Part shown: positions 35,756 to 48,300 of the stretch, piece after piece | How positions within the stretch are numbered: the first letter of the stretch is position 1 | How the letters are laid out: each line of letters begins with the position of its first letter | Assembly (NCBI RefSeq): GCF_000006565.2 | Contig: NC_031467.1 | Location: forward strand, 1,054,001 to 1,118,000 | Length of the DNA: 64,000 bases | Origin: Toxoplasma gondii ME49 | Taxonomy: Eukaryota > Apicomplexa > Conoidasida > Eucoccidiorida > Sarcocystidae | Reading direction: 5' to 3' | Program-made: the position numbers and the translations under genes | Notes under the pieces: model-generated | Seen by the model: only the letters and a program-made list of their open reading frames with translations | Told to the model about the DNA's origin: nothing | The model's database searches: none

Positions 35756-38700
35756 TTTCAGAGCGGCCGCGGACACTTGGTCAAAAGAGAGCGGACAAGC
35801 AAGGGGAAGCTCTTCAGCAGAGACGAAAGACGAAGCAGGTCGAGGGAGAAGGACGCGGCGGGGTCGAGGGAAGCGCGAAGCGAGACGAAGGCAACAAACT
35901 CACGGAGGGAAGAGAAGGCGGAGAGAAGAACAGCGGCAAAAAAAGGAGCGAGAGAGACAGAGAAAACGTGGAGGCACGACGCGGGACTGGACTCGAGAGA
36001 GGGAGCGGAGACGCGAAAAACGCAAGACCTTCTTCGTGTGCATGTACAGGCTTCGCGATTTTTTTGACGACGGAGGACAAAGACAGACAGATGAGGAAGA
36101 AACAACAGACAGACGAAGAGAAGAGAGTGGGCGCGCGAGGGAAGACAAGAGGAGAAGCATCGGCCAGAAAGTGCAGATTCTTGGGGGGACGACGGGGCGT
36201 TCAGCGGGAGGCGAAAAACGGCTTGCTGCAAGGAGAAAGGAACGGAGACGAAGAGTTCACTTCAACTGAAGAAAAACATCGAAACCGCGATGAAGAAAAA
36301 CAAAACAGAGGGTGCAAGGCGAGAGAGATACGCGGAGACTCTTGCAGGCGAAGAGCTCCGGAGAAAAATCGCACTGGGCGCGCGGCGCGGACGGGAGTTC
36401 TTTAACAGCGGGGTTTCCTCTGGAAATCCGTTTTCCTACCGAGTGGCTCGGACAGATCGCCGCGGATTTGATGGGAGAAAAGAATAGGAGCGTGGCGACT
36501 TTTCAGAGCGAAAGATCAAGGAAGAAATATACTCTTCCTTCGTCACGCTCCCAGAGGCCCCCGCGCCGAGTCTGGCACCAATTCTCGAGGCCGAGCACAA
36601 CGACTAGAGAAGGACGCAACAAAGAAACGCTTTCGACGCCAGTTCCCACCGAAAAAAGAGAGATTTCTCCGGAGAAAAACTCGAAAGGAACTCGAGGTCT
36701 CCCCCCTCAGCCTCGCGCGTCGGCTGCTGCTCTCGCCTCCCACACATGCACAGCAGCGGGGGGGAGCGGAACGAAATTTTCCGCAGTCCAAGAAAAAGAA
36801 ACTGAGAAGCGCCGCAATAACACCAGAGAAGACAAAGAAATGCAGCGAACAAGGTGCGTGTCTCTCATGAAGTCGCTGTCTCGACTCTTTACTCTTTCCC
36901 CCGCTTGTCTACTCTGGGAGCGGCAGCAGCGCCAGGCAGAAAGGCAAGTGAAGAAAACTTTGTCTTTTTTGATTCGCAATACACGCACACTGCAAGGAAG
37001 AGGTGGGCAGCCGAGGAGAATGTTAGAAAACGATTTTCGCCTGCAAAAGGACGTTGCACGAGACGGAAACAGGCGTTGTACTGCAGGGGGGTCGCACCGA
37101 GGACCACAGGCATGAGAGGCGAGCCAGGTGTGCCGGTGGCTCCCTGTTCAGGAAGGAAAGGCAAGGTTTCTCGGGGTATTCCTTTCGAGAAATGCACGAA
37201 AGGAAAAAAGGCGAGTCTTTTCTCCTGCGGGGGAGTTGCCACTGCCGCAGAGTCTTTCGTCAGAAGAAGAAGCGCAGCTGGTAGCTTCACGGTGAGCACA
37301 CGGCTTCGCTCTCGGCTTTCACACCGCTTTTCGAGTGAGTTCTCCAAAGCAATTTAGGCTGTGTAGATCCGGAATAACGCCCGAGCATTTACACTCGCTT
37401 CACTATCAGTTGACCGCTTCCACCCCTGAGAAACTGTCGGAGAGGTCCGTGTGCTTTCAGGGTGTTCCGCGTAGAGTGTTGTCACCTACGACGTTTCTTT
37501 TCCTCGACCTTTTTGCGTCGTGGAACAACACTGAATCTAACTTGGAAAGAGAGCAGATCACGCTCTCCGCACCGAAAGAAGGAGACTGTCGCAAACGGTG
37601 GGAACTTTTGACAAGAATACAACAGTGTGCAGCGAAGTCCTCTCTCGCGTCTGGTTGCTGAAGTTCCTGGGGACCCGGCGTCGAGGCAGCGTTGCATCCG
37701 ATTCGTACGACTCGAGGGCAACTCACGTGAAGGCGAGCGATCCGAGTGAAAGACAAACGTTGAGAAAATCGACAGCAAACGAGAAGCGGTTCTTCGCTTT
37801 TCCCCGTCGTCTGCTCAGCCGTCTGCGCCGGGCTGGACGAAGGAAATGGCACCAATCGACTTTTTCTGTCTTGGGGTGGGTCTCACGAAGATTGGTCGTG
37901 GTCTCCCTCCCTCCTGCAAGTGTTTGTTTGCGTTGAAGCGAAAAGAAGAAAGAACGTTTCTTTCTTTGTAGCGAGCCCTCCGACGGCATTCTTCATTCGC
38001 GTCTTGTCTTGGTTTTTTTTGGGGGGGTTCGGTTGCACCGGGACAAGAGAGAGTGCAAGTTTCTACTTTCACGCAAGGCGAGGTTCCCAGAGTTCTCTCG
38101 ATTTTCCTCAGTCGTCTTCTTTCGAAAATTCGGCTGTTCCTAAGAAAAAACGCAAAGGCTACCAGAGTCTCCCGTGCGGCGCCCGCTGCGAGAGTCGCGA
38201 GGTGAGAAGGCGCAGGAACGCTGTTTTTTCGCCTTTCGCTTGCACGGCGGCTCTCTGGCCCTCTCGGTCTTTGCCGAGTCACTTTTTCCAGTTTTCCTTG
38301 TCTGGTTTTTTCTGCGGGGAAGCAAGCAATTTCTCTGTCGACCCTCCGCGATCAAAGTGCAGGCAGAACGCTGAGACTCTGGACCGCCTCGCGAACAAAG
38401 GCAAGTGCGGCGGCCGAAGGCGGCTGCTTCTGGACGAGCTCTCCTTTTGAAAGCCGTCTTTCTTCCATGCGAAAACATTTTTTTCCTGCAGAATTCGGAG
38501 TCCTGCCGTGACAGAGGACGGCGGTTTCCCTCCGATGGGTATCTGCCGGCGCACCCCTTTCTTCGTCTCCTTCTTCTGTCGCGTTTTTCTTTCTCCCAGA
38601 AGCGCAAACCTCTGTGCTGTCTCTCTCTTTTCTCTTTCGAGCTGCAGGAAAGGCGGCGACCGCGAGGGAGAGTCTGGCGACGCAGAGCGACAGACTCGTT

Positions 38701-39315
38701 CGGGAGATTTAGGGAGCAGAATCGTTCTGCTCTCAAGGGTCTCTTTTTCCTGCGCTCCAACGCGATCTGGAAAACGCCGCGATTTCCACTTCCAATCGTC
38801 GGTGTCAAACAGCTGGTGCGTGGTTGCCGACGCGCTTGACTGTCTCAAAAAAGGAGACGCTCTCTACTTTTTCGCGTTTCTCCTTTTCTCTGGCTGCATT
38901 CTCGATATCCCTTCTGTTTACCCTTCCTTCTGCGAAAACAGAAAGTCCATTTTTCGTAAGTTTCGGCGCCACACAGGCCGGTGCCTCAAAGTTGCCGCGT
39001 CTCCACTTTCTCCGGTCTTCACGCGAAAAAAAAGAAGATCTCTTCCTTCATTCGGTCCACCATCGCGTTCTTCGCGTTCTTCCTTTTCTCCTCGAAGCCC
39101 CGTCCTCCTCTCATTTTCCTTCTCTCATTTTCCTTTTTCTCTCCCTCGGCTGTTCTCGTCTTCCCCCGTTTTCTCTCTTCTTCTGTCTCGTCTCTTCCCT
39201 CTTCCAATTGGCGTCTCGCCGGTGGTCGCGAAGGCCGCGATGTAGCTCGCATGCACCTCGGAGCGCGCCTCTGCGGCTTCCTTTTTCCGAACTGCGCAGA
39301 ACTCGACACCCGACC
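35756..39315. other. divergent spacer between the SR-protein and RING genes
   Basis: Outward transcription on both sides means both promoters and 5' UTRs are here. It is purine-rich near the SR gene (35780-36300) and pyrimidine-rich near the RING gene (38560-39200), as expected for leader sequence of genes on opposite strands. No frame has a recognisable domain. There is no in-frame ATG in the open frame upstream of the RING start, back to about 38824. Confidence 0.55.
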
Positions 39316-42315
39316 ATGTCTTCTCTTCCGCAACAGCTTTTCGGCGCAGATCCGTCGGACGCGACGTCATGTCTCCATTCCAGAGACAGCGGGGCCTCCC
39401 AGCGCGAACGCTTGGGAGAAACGAGATCCGCGGCGAATCTGCCTGCGAACCGCCACAGCAGATCCCGAGAAGGGGAGGAGGTAGACACTGAAGAAAGCAG
39501 CTTCGAACTGTCTCCCGAAAAAGAGCCCAGCGGCAGAAATGCAGAGAGCCAAGAGGCAAACGAAGACCTTGAGGAAGCGGTGGCTCTCGCGCTGGACTCT
39601 GGAAGCGGCTTCTTCTACTCTCGCAGAGCGTCTGAGGCTCCTCCAGGTCGAGGAAACAGAGATTGTCTATCGTCTTCCCCAGATGGTCCTTCACAAGATC
39701 AAGGCTTTTCTCTGAACTCCGACACTGGGCCGCGTATCGGGTCCTCCTTGTCTTTTTCAAATACAAACGACCCTTCGTGTCTGTCCTCTTCAACCTCTTC
39801 AAGGCAACTCTCACCTTACATTGGTGGTGCTCCTTCTTCTTCTTTCTCCTCCTCTTCTCTCCCTTCTTCTTTCTCTTCTTCTCTCCCTTCTTCTTTCTCT
39901 TCTTCTCCCCCTTCTCCTTCTCTCCCGTCTTCTTCTCTCTCTTCTTCTCTCTCTTCTTCTCTCTCTTCTTCTCTCTCTTCTTCTCTCTCTTCCTCTCATC
40001 TAGCTCAAGCGCACCTTTCTGAATCTGGATTTGCGTCAACTTCGTCCACGGAGGCTCTGCAGTGGCCTGCATCTGCTGCCGGCTGTCGCGCAGCGTCTCT
40101 GTCCTCCGAACAAGATTCGGACTTCGTCTCGCCCTCTGTCTCTGTGTCGCGGCCTTCCGCGGGTGCCGCTGGGAACGCGCGGTCGTTCGCTGTCGGCGTT
40201 TCTCGTCCGCGTCCTCGAGTCACGGCGCGCAACTCTCACGCAGCCTCGGGGGAGACAGAAGACGTTTGTGTGGAGACGCCGGACGCAGACAGAGATGCAC
40301 CAGAGCGAAGTGACAGCCGAGAAGCCGGCGCCGGAAGCGCGAGGAAACTTGCATTGAAACTCCTCGCCAGCGACTCGGAAGAAGAAGGGAGAAACTGTAG
40401 AATGGGCGCTGCTGCCGGTCGACCCCGGCTGAGTGGGGAGACTGTAGACGAGGCGGAGAACACTGGCCAAGGCGCGGCCCTTCCGCGAGAGTTTCCGTCG
40501 CTCGTTCTTCCTTTTGGCGTATGCCGAAACGCGTCCTTCGACTCTCCTCGTCTCCCGCCCTCCGTCTCCCCCTCTGCAGCTGCTTGCGCCTCCGACGCAG
40601 CGTTTTCCCCACGGATGCACTCACGGAGAGACAGTCCAGAGGAGACACTTGAAGATAAAGGGAGAGAAGAAGAAGAGACGAAACAAGAAGGAGAAGGAGA
40701 AGAGGAGGATCATCGTGGAGATTTGCATCGTCGGCGGAGTCGATCAGAGGAGCAGCCGTCTGTTGAAGCAAAGAGAAGAAGAGCTCAGAAGGAAGCCTGT
40801 GAAATGTCGAGCGCACCCCAAGAAGCGCCAAAAGAATTTAACTTTCCTCAAACACAGAGCGCCGTTCGCAGCGACGCAATCGACGAGTTGTCGTGGGCGG
40901 AAAGTCGGATGCGCCAAGTCCCCGGCCAGGGGACCCCGAGCGAGGAGCTGTCCGAGTCTGAGGAGCCAGTTCAACAGCAGAGCCGCGTCGCAGTGCGTTA
41001 CATCGACAGCCCAAGAGACGAACGCGAAGAAGCCTCTCAGGTCGTTGCACCGGGAGTCGCTTCTGCGGAGCCGCTTTCTCTGCGAGGGACATGTTCGTCC
41101 GTTCTCGGCTGCGACGGAGGCCGCCAGGGGGTTTCTCCAGTCCCCGGCGGTGTGGAGGTTTCTCGTTCTTCTCTCACTGCTCACAGTGAACTGGAGGAGC
41201 GTTTCGAGGGAGTGCGAGAACCTCTTTTCGGAGTGGAAGACTCTCGTCTGGAAGAGACGGAGACGGTGCAGCGCGAGCGCGAGGAAGACGCAGAAAGCGT
41301 GGAGGAAATGGGAGTTCACCACGCAGCAATCAGCGTCGACAGCGGAGACGACGACGACATTGCAGTGCTCGACTCGGCTGGCGAGGCGACAGAGGCTCCC
41401 GAGGTGGACGCCGACCACGAGGCCGAAGATGAAAAGGACGAAGAGCAGGAGACGGAACAGCTCTCCGCGAGGCTGTCTCCACGACCCGGAAGTGTCTCCG
41501 CCTCGGTCTCTGTGTCCGGTGAAACAGGGGCAGAGGAGGACGAGGGTGGAGAGGACCTGGAGATCATCGCTGTCGAGGAGGAAGACGATGAGGCCGTCGA
41601 GTTTATCCGAGAAGATCAAAACAGTCGCCTACGCCGGGGGTTCGGTGGAGACGCGTTCGATTTCTCGCGGTTTCCAGCGCCCCAGGAGGCCCGCGCTGCC
41701 TCAGTGTCTCCGCCGCTCTCCGGGGTCTCTCAGGCCTTCAGCGCGGCGTCTCGGGCGACTCCGGAGACGGCGTCGCAGCCTGAGGACGATGTCCATGTGC
41801 CGCGGTGCGCGATCTGTCTCCTGAACCTGAAGCGCAGACACACAGACGTTTTTCGTTTGATGGAGGAGCTGGAAGAAGAAGAGGCGGAACTGAGTGGACG
41901 ACGAGGGTCTGGAGAGAAGGCGGACGGCGACGGAGCTGGACCTGGAGAAGACGGCGCGCCGGCATCTCCGCGTCGGACAGGAGAGCAAGAAGGGGGCACA
42001 GAGGTCCAGGCGGAGCCGGCGGTCGGCGAAGAGACCGAGAGCTGGAGCCCCGGGAGGGGACGCGCTCGACGGCGACGCGGGGCCGGTCGAAAGGGAGAGA
42101 AGTCCGCGGTCGATAGGGCAGCACAGAGACGAAAGTACACAGAGAAGTTCCGGGCGCTCTACTCGCCAGATGACAACGATCAAACCATGGTCACGATCTG
42201 TGGGCATGCTTTCTGCAAAGGATGTCTCGAGCATGCGCTCATGGTCAAAAAGGAGTGCCCAGTGTGTCGACGAAAACTCCACGGGAGTCGACAGTACTTT
42301 CCTGTCTTTTTCTGA
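39316..42315 (+). CDS. large RING-finger protein, probable E3 ubiquitin ligase, single exon
   Basis: 999 aa in one open frame; the ATG at 39316 is the first in frame. A RING-type zinc site lies at the extreme C-terminus: C831 and C834 (CAICLLN), then C962, H964, C967 and C970 (CGHAFCKGC), then C981 and C984 (CPVC). This is the C3HC4 pattern, but about 127 residues separate ligands 2 and 3, where about 10-40 are usual. The insert is acidic, then Gly/Arg-rich, and ends in a basic helix-like stretch (RAAQRRKYTEKFRALY). The remaining 830 residues are disordered: a Ser-rich tract at about 172-229 coded by CT-rich repeats, and acidic regions at about 615-640, 670-715 and 740-770. No membrane segment is seen. 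RING proteins usually bind an E2 and transfer ubiquitin; substrate and location are unknown. A zinc fold with the insert looped out is inferred. Confidence 0.8.
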   Translation: MSSLPQQLFGADPSDATSCLHSRDSGASQRERLGETRSAANLPANRHSRSREGEEVDTEESSFELSPEKEPSGRNAESQEANEDLEEAVALALDSGSGFFYSRRASEAPPGRGNRDCLSSSPDGPSQDQGFSLNSDTGPRIGSSLSFSNTNDPSCLSSSTSSRQLSPYIGGAPSSSFSSSSLPSSFSSSLPSSFSSSPPSPSLPSSSLSSSLSSSLSSSLSSSLSSSHLAQAHLSESGFASTSSTEALQWPASAAGCRAASLSSEQDSDFVSPSVSVSRPSAGAAGNARSFAVGVSRPRPRVTARNSHAASGETEDVCVETPDADRDAPERSDSREAGAGSARKLALKLLASDSEEEGRNCRMGAAAGRPRLSGETVDEAENTGQGAALPREFPSLVLPFGVCRNASFDSPRLPPSVSPSAAACASDAAFSPRMHSRRDSPEETLEDKGREEEETKQEGEGEEEDHRGDLHRRRSRSEEQPSVEAKRRRAQKEACEMSSAPQEAPKEFNFPQTQSAVRSDAIDELSWAESRMRQVPGQGTPSEELSESEEPVQQQSRVAVRYIDSPRDEREEASQVVAPGVASAEPLSLRGTCSSVLGCDGGRQGVSPVPGGVEVSRSSLTAHSELEERFEGVREPLFGVEDSRLEETETVQREREEDAESVEEMGVHHAAISVDSGDDDDIAVLDSAGEATEAPEVDADHEAEDEKDEEQETEQLSARLSPRPGSVSASVSVSGETGAEEDEGGEDLEIIAVEEEDDEAVEFIREDQNSRLRRGFGGDAFDFSRFPAPQEARAASVSPPLSGVSQAFSAASRATPETASQPEDDVHVPRCAICLLNLKRRHTDVFRLMEELEEEEAELSGRRGSGEKADGDGAGPGEDGAPASPRRTGEQEGGTEVQAEPAVGEETESWSPGRGRARRRRGAGRKGEKSAVDRAAQRRKYTEKFRALYSPDDNDQTMVTICGHAFCKGCLEHALMVKKECPVCRRKLHGSRQYFPVFF

Positions 42316-45300
42316 CTCTCCAGTTCAGACCTCGCATGCATCGTGTGAAGCAAACGTTAGAACAAAGTTCAACCAACCTCCAGATTGCCGCATCTACGCT
42401 TCAGGAGTATTACATGCACATTTCATATATATTTATATGCATGCAGCTCGCGTGTACAGCATACACATGTGTATGTACACTATTCATATATGTGTGCATA
42501 TATGCATGTCTCTTATGTAGGTAGGTCGAGCACTGATGCGAGTTGTGTGTACGAAGAGGGTGGAAGAGGGAAGGAGAGGAAGGTGGAGAACAGGGAGAGA
42601 GTGCGTAAGTGGGTCTGTCGATTCTGGACTCGAATGCAGAGGAGATTCTTGGGGGCTCCGGTTTTTTTTCGAGAGGGAAATTCGTCAAGAAAAGGAGAAA
42701 GGGAGATGCCGGGCATGACGCAGAACAGCAGGTTTGAGAGTTGTCGGGGAGAAAAACATATTTACAGAGACCGCTGCTGGTTCTTCGGAGTGGAAGAAGA
42801 GCGAGCAACGCTCAAGTCGATTCAGAACGAGTTGCATGTCATGGGCTGTTAGTGGGGAGCTGTCTCTTGTCTCAGTCAGAAGTAAAAAGGGCGCGAGTTT
42901 GTGTGGTTTTTGTGCCTCTGAAAAGGAATGCGTTTTCACCTTCTTGTCACGAAGAAGCCCCAGGAAACTCTTGGATTCTTCAAGATCTTTGCCCTGTGTG
43001 TGTGTGTGTATGCGTGTACGCCCGAGTTCTTCGGGCCGCGATACGGAGAGAGGCGTCGACTTTCTCCACTTTCTGTTTCCGCATGAAGCGACAGACAAGA
43101 AGGCTTTCGCGGTCTAGCCTCACAAAACGGAGGGGTTCCCCCAAACACTCGGATCGCGTTGGCGCTCTGGTCAATTAGCTTTGCAGCTCTTGTGCCGATC
43201 TTTACTTCACCTGCTCAACCAGTGGATTAGTCGTGACTCTTTATTCGACTCCCATGTCAATCCAAAGTTCTGTGACTCTGTGTACTCTGGTGGTGGTGTA
43301 TCAAAGGGCGTCCAGAGCTGACAAGAGGGTGTTTTATGTGTCTCCCCAGGCAGAGAACTGACGCTCCGTAGCTATGTCAATCCGTTTCGGGGATGTCAGA
43401 AAAAAAAGTCGCTTTTCCTCTTTCGGCGGGGGGGAAGAGACTGCGCCTCTGAAACGGCTGGAGTCGCTGGTATCGGCTGTTGCTGAAGAGTCTGGAATCA
43501 GGTGGGGGCTTGGAAATCGCGCAGCAATCAAGTCAAAGAGTTACTTTTTCGCAGTTGCAAACTCCGCGGACTTGGGGTCTCGGAAAACTTGACAGCCTTT
43601 GCAGAGAAACAAACGAAATGCAAATCAGGTTCGTCGGTGTCCCTCCCAACGCTCTGGGGGGTGCCGACAGGGCCAGGCACCTGTCTGGACCGGAAGCACG
43701 ACAAACCACTGGTTTGGAAGTAAACACACACTTTCAGCAGCGCATGGGTGAGAAGAGACACCACAGAAGTAGAGACAAGTCGCTGGTTCTCGATTCTCGG
43801 CTTATCCGCGCAAAAAATGTTGACAGCAACCTTTTGGTCGAACCCCGCATGGAGACAGCTGTGACGTCGAACAGTCTTTCAGCAGCACCGATCGGAGAGC
43901 AACGAGTCGCAGATCATCCGTGTCTGTATTTTGAATGTCTTCCTGTTTCCGAGATCCAAAGGGAAAAAGCAGGTCTCTGAGTCGCTCAACGAAGGTTCGC
44001 TCATGTTCACTGCGATTCAAGGGGCGTAAAGGTGCTCAGGGTCGTCGCGGCCCTCATAAAAGATGCTTCTCTCTTGAAGTCGTAGAGTAACAGCGTGGGG
44101 AGAGTGCTCCACGGACGAGTCTGCGTGGAGTGACAGGGGCTCGAATGTTCCGTCTCGCAGCCTCTTTTGTGCATGCGAGTAGAAAAACTGTCTTTTCTTG
44201 CTCTGCTCTGGCTCTTGTGAAAGAACGTTTGGTGTCTGCATCTCTCATAACTGGAATCTCACTCAGTATCCTAGGGAGTGGAATGTCAGCAGACATAAGT
44301 AACTTGGGTGCCTGTGTTTATCTCGTCACTGGTGTCTTAGTACTGTAGAAATTCCATTGCCGTCGGCAAGCGACAAGATCTCTCTCGGATTTTCCTCTGG
44401 AAAAATTCGGTCGCACCAGGCACGGTGGCGCGGCCTGCGCTGCGTCCCCGCGGCTTACACAAACTGTAGGGCGCGTCTTTTGTGTTCACAAGAGTCGACT
44501 TCGGCGCCGCTGCTTCTGGAAAAGAAGCCAGCGAAAAATAACAAGTTCTGCGGGAGACGCAAGCTTTGCGCGCGTCGATCTCCACACCAGAGAACCGGAG
44601 ATAAGATCCAAAAAAACAGACCCGAGAGAGAAAACTTTACACACGATGACGTTTACATGTTTCTCGTTTCACAGGTGTAGGCTTGTTTGCCGTTCATATC
44701 GGTTTGCGCATATTTCGAAAAATGCAACGACACAGGCGTCTCTGTGGGTCTCGGTGGATACCGGCCACCCGCGGGCGGAAGAGACCAGACCAGAGACAGA
44801 ACGTAGCGAGAACGTTGTGCGCAGTCGAAGGCGCAGAACGAGGGATACGCCAGCGCAGCGGTGCAGGAGACACCCAAACAACAAACACAAGTCGACACAA
44901 CAGAGACTCCGGGAGAAAGCCTCGATAAAATATTCACAAACGCCTTCGCAGGCAGCCGCACTTGGTTTCCGGACGGATGTTCCAGAAAAAGAAGGCTTTT
45001 GTTCCTCGAGGAACGCGTCCACTCGCAAAAAGCGGCCTCGACACTCTATAGCGAGACAGGAACAGTACTCCAGGACTGAGCTTTGGGCATCACGGATTCA
45101 GTGAACAGCAGAGAGACGCTGAGACCTCAAGCAGATAAAGGAAACGCGAACAGAAGGTGCATGCGTGGATGGGCCGTCTGGCGACGACCACGAAAGACTG
45201 CGAACGGACAGCTTTACCTTCGACATCCTTGAAAAACAAAAAAACGCGGCAAGACAACCACTCGCCGGAACCATCCCGTTCTGCACGCGGGGAAACAACG

Positions 45301-45371
45301 CATCGAGTTCCGCAGAACGCACATGACGGCAACCACCGTTCTGCCCAGGGTGCATTCTTCTGCCCTTTTGA
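42316..45371. other. convergent spacer between the RING and Sec16 genes
   Basis: Both neighbours end here, so it should contain two 3' UTRs. Several short open frames occur (for example an ATG-initiated 72-codon frame at 43374-43592), but none has a domain or splice support. I see no repeat array of note apart from short CATA/TGTA tracts near 42420-42500. Confidence 0.5.
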
Positions 45372-48300
45372 CTACCACTGGATGTCTCTTCGGGTGTAGG
45401 TCGCGGGGCCCTGTCTCCCGTCCCCGGCAGGCTGTGGGGCCTGCGGCCCGGAGAAAAAGGAGACACTGTCTCCTGAAGGCGGCGGCCCAAAGGGAGAAGC
45501 CGCGGGGACAGCCGCCTTAGGAGGACGCATGTATGGAGTCGGAGTCGCACACCCGCCCGGAAAGGGCGCAGTCGGCACTGGATCTGCGGAGGCGAAAGGC
45601 CCGGAGGAGGCCCCAAGGTTCCCAGAAGGAAAAGGCAGTGAGGAAGGCCCTGTGGGGTGAGGCGGGGCCACTGGAGAGACGGACTGCGGAGCCGAGGAGA
45701 CACCGGGGACAGGGCCTGTGGAGAAACCGGGGATAGGGCCTGTGGAGACACTCGAGAGAGGGTCTGTGGAGACACTCGAGAGAGGGCCTGTGGAGACACT
45801 CGAGAGAGGGCCTGTGGAGCCCGAGAGGTCCTGCGGGGGGAAAGGCCCAGAGGCGTCGGCGACCCCGTTTGGGGCTTGGCAGGCAGGGAAGGGAGACGCG
45901 GAACTTATGTTGCCTCCTGAGACCGAAGGGCCTCCTGGATAACTGTCTCCCTGAGGAGACACAGAGCCGCCGAAATGATTGGGCGCGGGAGAGACCGAGG
46001 GAGTCGGAGACGGAAAGGCAGGCCGAGCGTGGAGCGCCGTGGCAGGCGAGATCTTCTCCGTCGGGATGCACAAGTCCCCAACAGTCTGAGACGGCCCTGA
46101 GGCTCCAAATGGACTCGTGAGCAGTCCAGAGGCCGCTGGCAAAGGAGCTGTGGAGAAACGAAGAAGTGACAGCAACAAAGATGGGTGCAGAGTGGACAGG
46201 AAAACCACAAACGTGTGATAGAACGGAATCCTCCAAAACGAGAAACATTCTCCCTCGGCTGTTTCCCAGAACCTTTCAGGGCTGGTGCCTTCGATCAAAT
46301 CTGCTTCTCTGACTCATTCTCTTCCGTTCCCCGGGTGCATGCATCGATTCTCAGGAACCGCATCTGTTCCTTCCAGCTCTCTTTGATTGTCTGTACCACC
46401 CGCAATTCAATCAGAAACCACGTCTGTGTTCCAGCGCGTTCGTTTCTTCCAGCCGCATTCTGTGTATTCCGCCGTGAGATGGAGAGAGGGGCAGATCGGA
46501 GTTTCTCTGTCCCCACAGTCGCTCTCCGACTTTACTTGCCTGACTTCGCAACAGAGACTAGGAGACTAGAAAAAACCTTTCGAAACTCTTCCAAAGAGTG
46601 AAGACGGATTTACAACGCAGACCTACCGGCTCGGAAAGGCTCTGAATTCCTCGCGGGGCCCTCGGGCGCAGAAGCGTAGAGCCCAGAGGAAATCAGGGAG
46701 GCTGACGCAACACCCTGGCGTCCCCCATTCGAGTTTCCTGATGAAAAAACGTCGACATATCGATTTCTTTTGTCCGCTCCTGTTCTGGGCCGCGTTGCCG
46801 TCTCGACCCCCATTGGCGGCGGAGGAGGCGGAGGTGGAGCAGGGGCCGCAGGCCCCGAACCGGAGCCGGGGTCGGCAGCATCCGCTGGAAGAGACTCTTC
46901 CTCGTGCTCGCGACCTAAAAAGAAAACGAAGGCGGCGGAAACGAGCACCACACCTGTGTCTCGCGCCGCACCAGATGCTGCAGGGTCTGTCTATACATCA
47001 GAGGGAAAAACGCTGTTGACTGTCTGGAACTTCGAGAGGGAACAGCGAAGGAGAGAAGCGAAGACTCCTCCTGCGGGATCAGGATTCGCAGCCGAGGAAA
47101 TAAAACTCTAAATGGCATTCGAAAACGACAAAAAAAAGTCGTTGCCCCCCCCTCTCGACACTCGATGAAACACGACGATTTCCAGGCTTGCCTTCGAACT
47201 GTCTCGGTACCCCAGGGATGAGTTTCCCTCAACTTCTCTCTTTCCTTTCGCCTCTCCTATCCGTTTTCTCTCTCCCTTCTCTCTCACCGGATTCCCTGTC
47301 TCCTTTCCTACACACCTTTCTTTCCTTCTCCGTCCCCCCGCTTCTGCGATACCTCTTTCGCGCCATCGTTTCTGAACGTGGTCGTAGTAGAATGCGTTCT
47401 CGACTCCGATGTTTCTCTCTTCAGCACTGAGGGCCTTCTTGAGTCCGCCAATCATGCCCTCCAGCCAGCTGCCGCCCACGACGGCGGCAAGAGACAAGCC
47501 GCTCTCTTCCTTCTTCTCTCTCTCGCCCTGAGCGAGGCCCTGGAAGAAGCTCGAGGTCGGAGGGCCTTCTCTGGGCTCCACGCCGAGGGCAGACGCAATT
47601 GCGGGCGCCTCTGGAGCCCCGAGGGAGGGTCGGTGCAAGGCGAGAAGGTGCGAGTTGAGAGAAGAGAACTTTCCTGTTTGTTGCAGACACTCGATCTTCT
47701 GCTGCACCTCGCGAAGCTCCTGGCGCAACTCTGTCGGAACTTGGATTTGTGGCAGTGCGCGGAGAAACGAAGCAGCCATCGAGCAGTAACTCTGGGCCTA
47801 GACAGGAACGTGGAAGGCGAAGACAGGGAGAGAAGCAGTGGGAGCTCTAGAGAAGAAAGAAAAGACGTGGAAGGTTTCGAGGAAGAAAAGAAGCAAAATG
47901 GGCAGCTTGAGAGAGAAGGAAGCCAGCCCTGATGAGGAGGGAGACATGGAGCAGAGTGGGGAGAAGCAAAGGACTGAAGGAAGGTGGAGACAGTGTGAGG
48001 CGCGCGAGAGCGAAAGAACCTGTGCAACGGGCGAGACAAAGAAGAGCGAAAACAGCAGAAACGAAGAAAAGAGAGCAGAAACCACAGAATTGCTTGAGGG
48101 TCTTACCTGCTGAAGAAGTCCGAGATCGGCCAGAAAGAACGCATACCAAATCTTCGACGGGATCAGCTGGGGAAACATGAACTGCAGGAGACACACACAC
48201 ACAAATACTGACATGTGGCGATCTCCATCTGCCTCCTGGAAAGCTCCACGTCCGCATTTAACTTCATCTCGATGATTTCTTCTCTGCATATTCACGTACG

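Noticed and set aside
39125..40072. Lys/Arg/Glu-rich minus-strand frame of 315 codons
   Set aside because: It is the complement of the CT-rich Ser tract in the RING protein.
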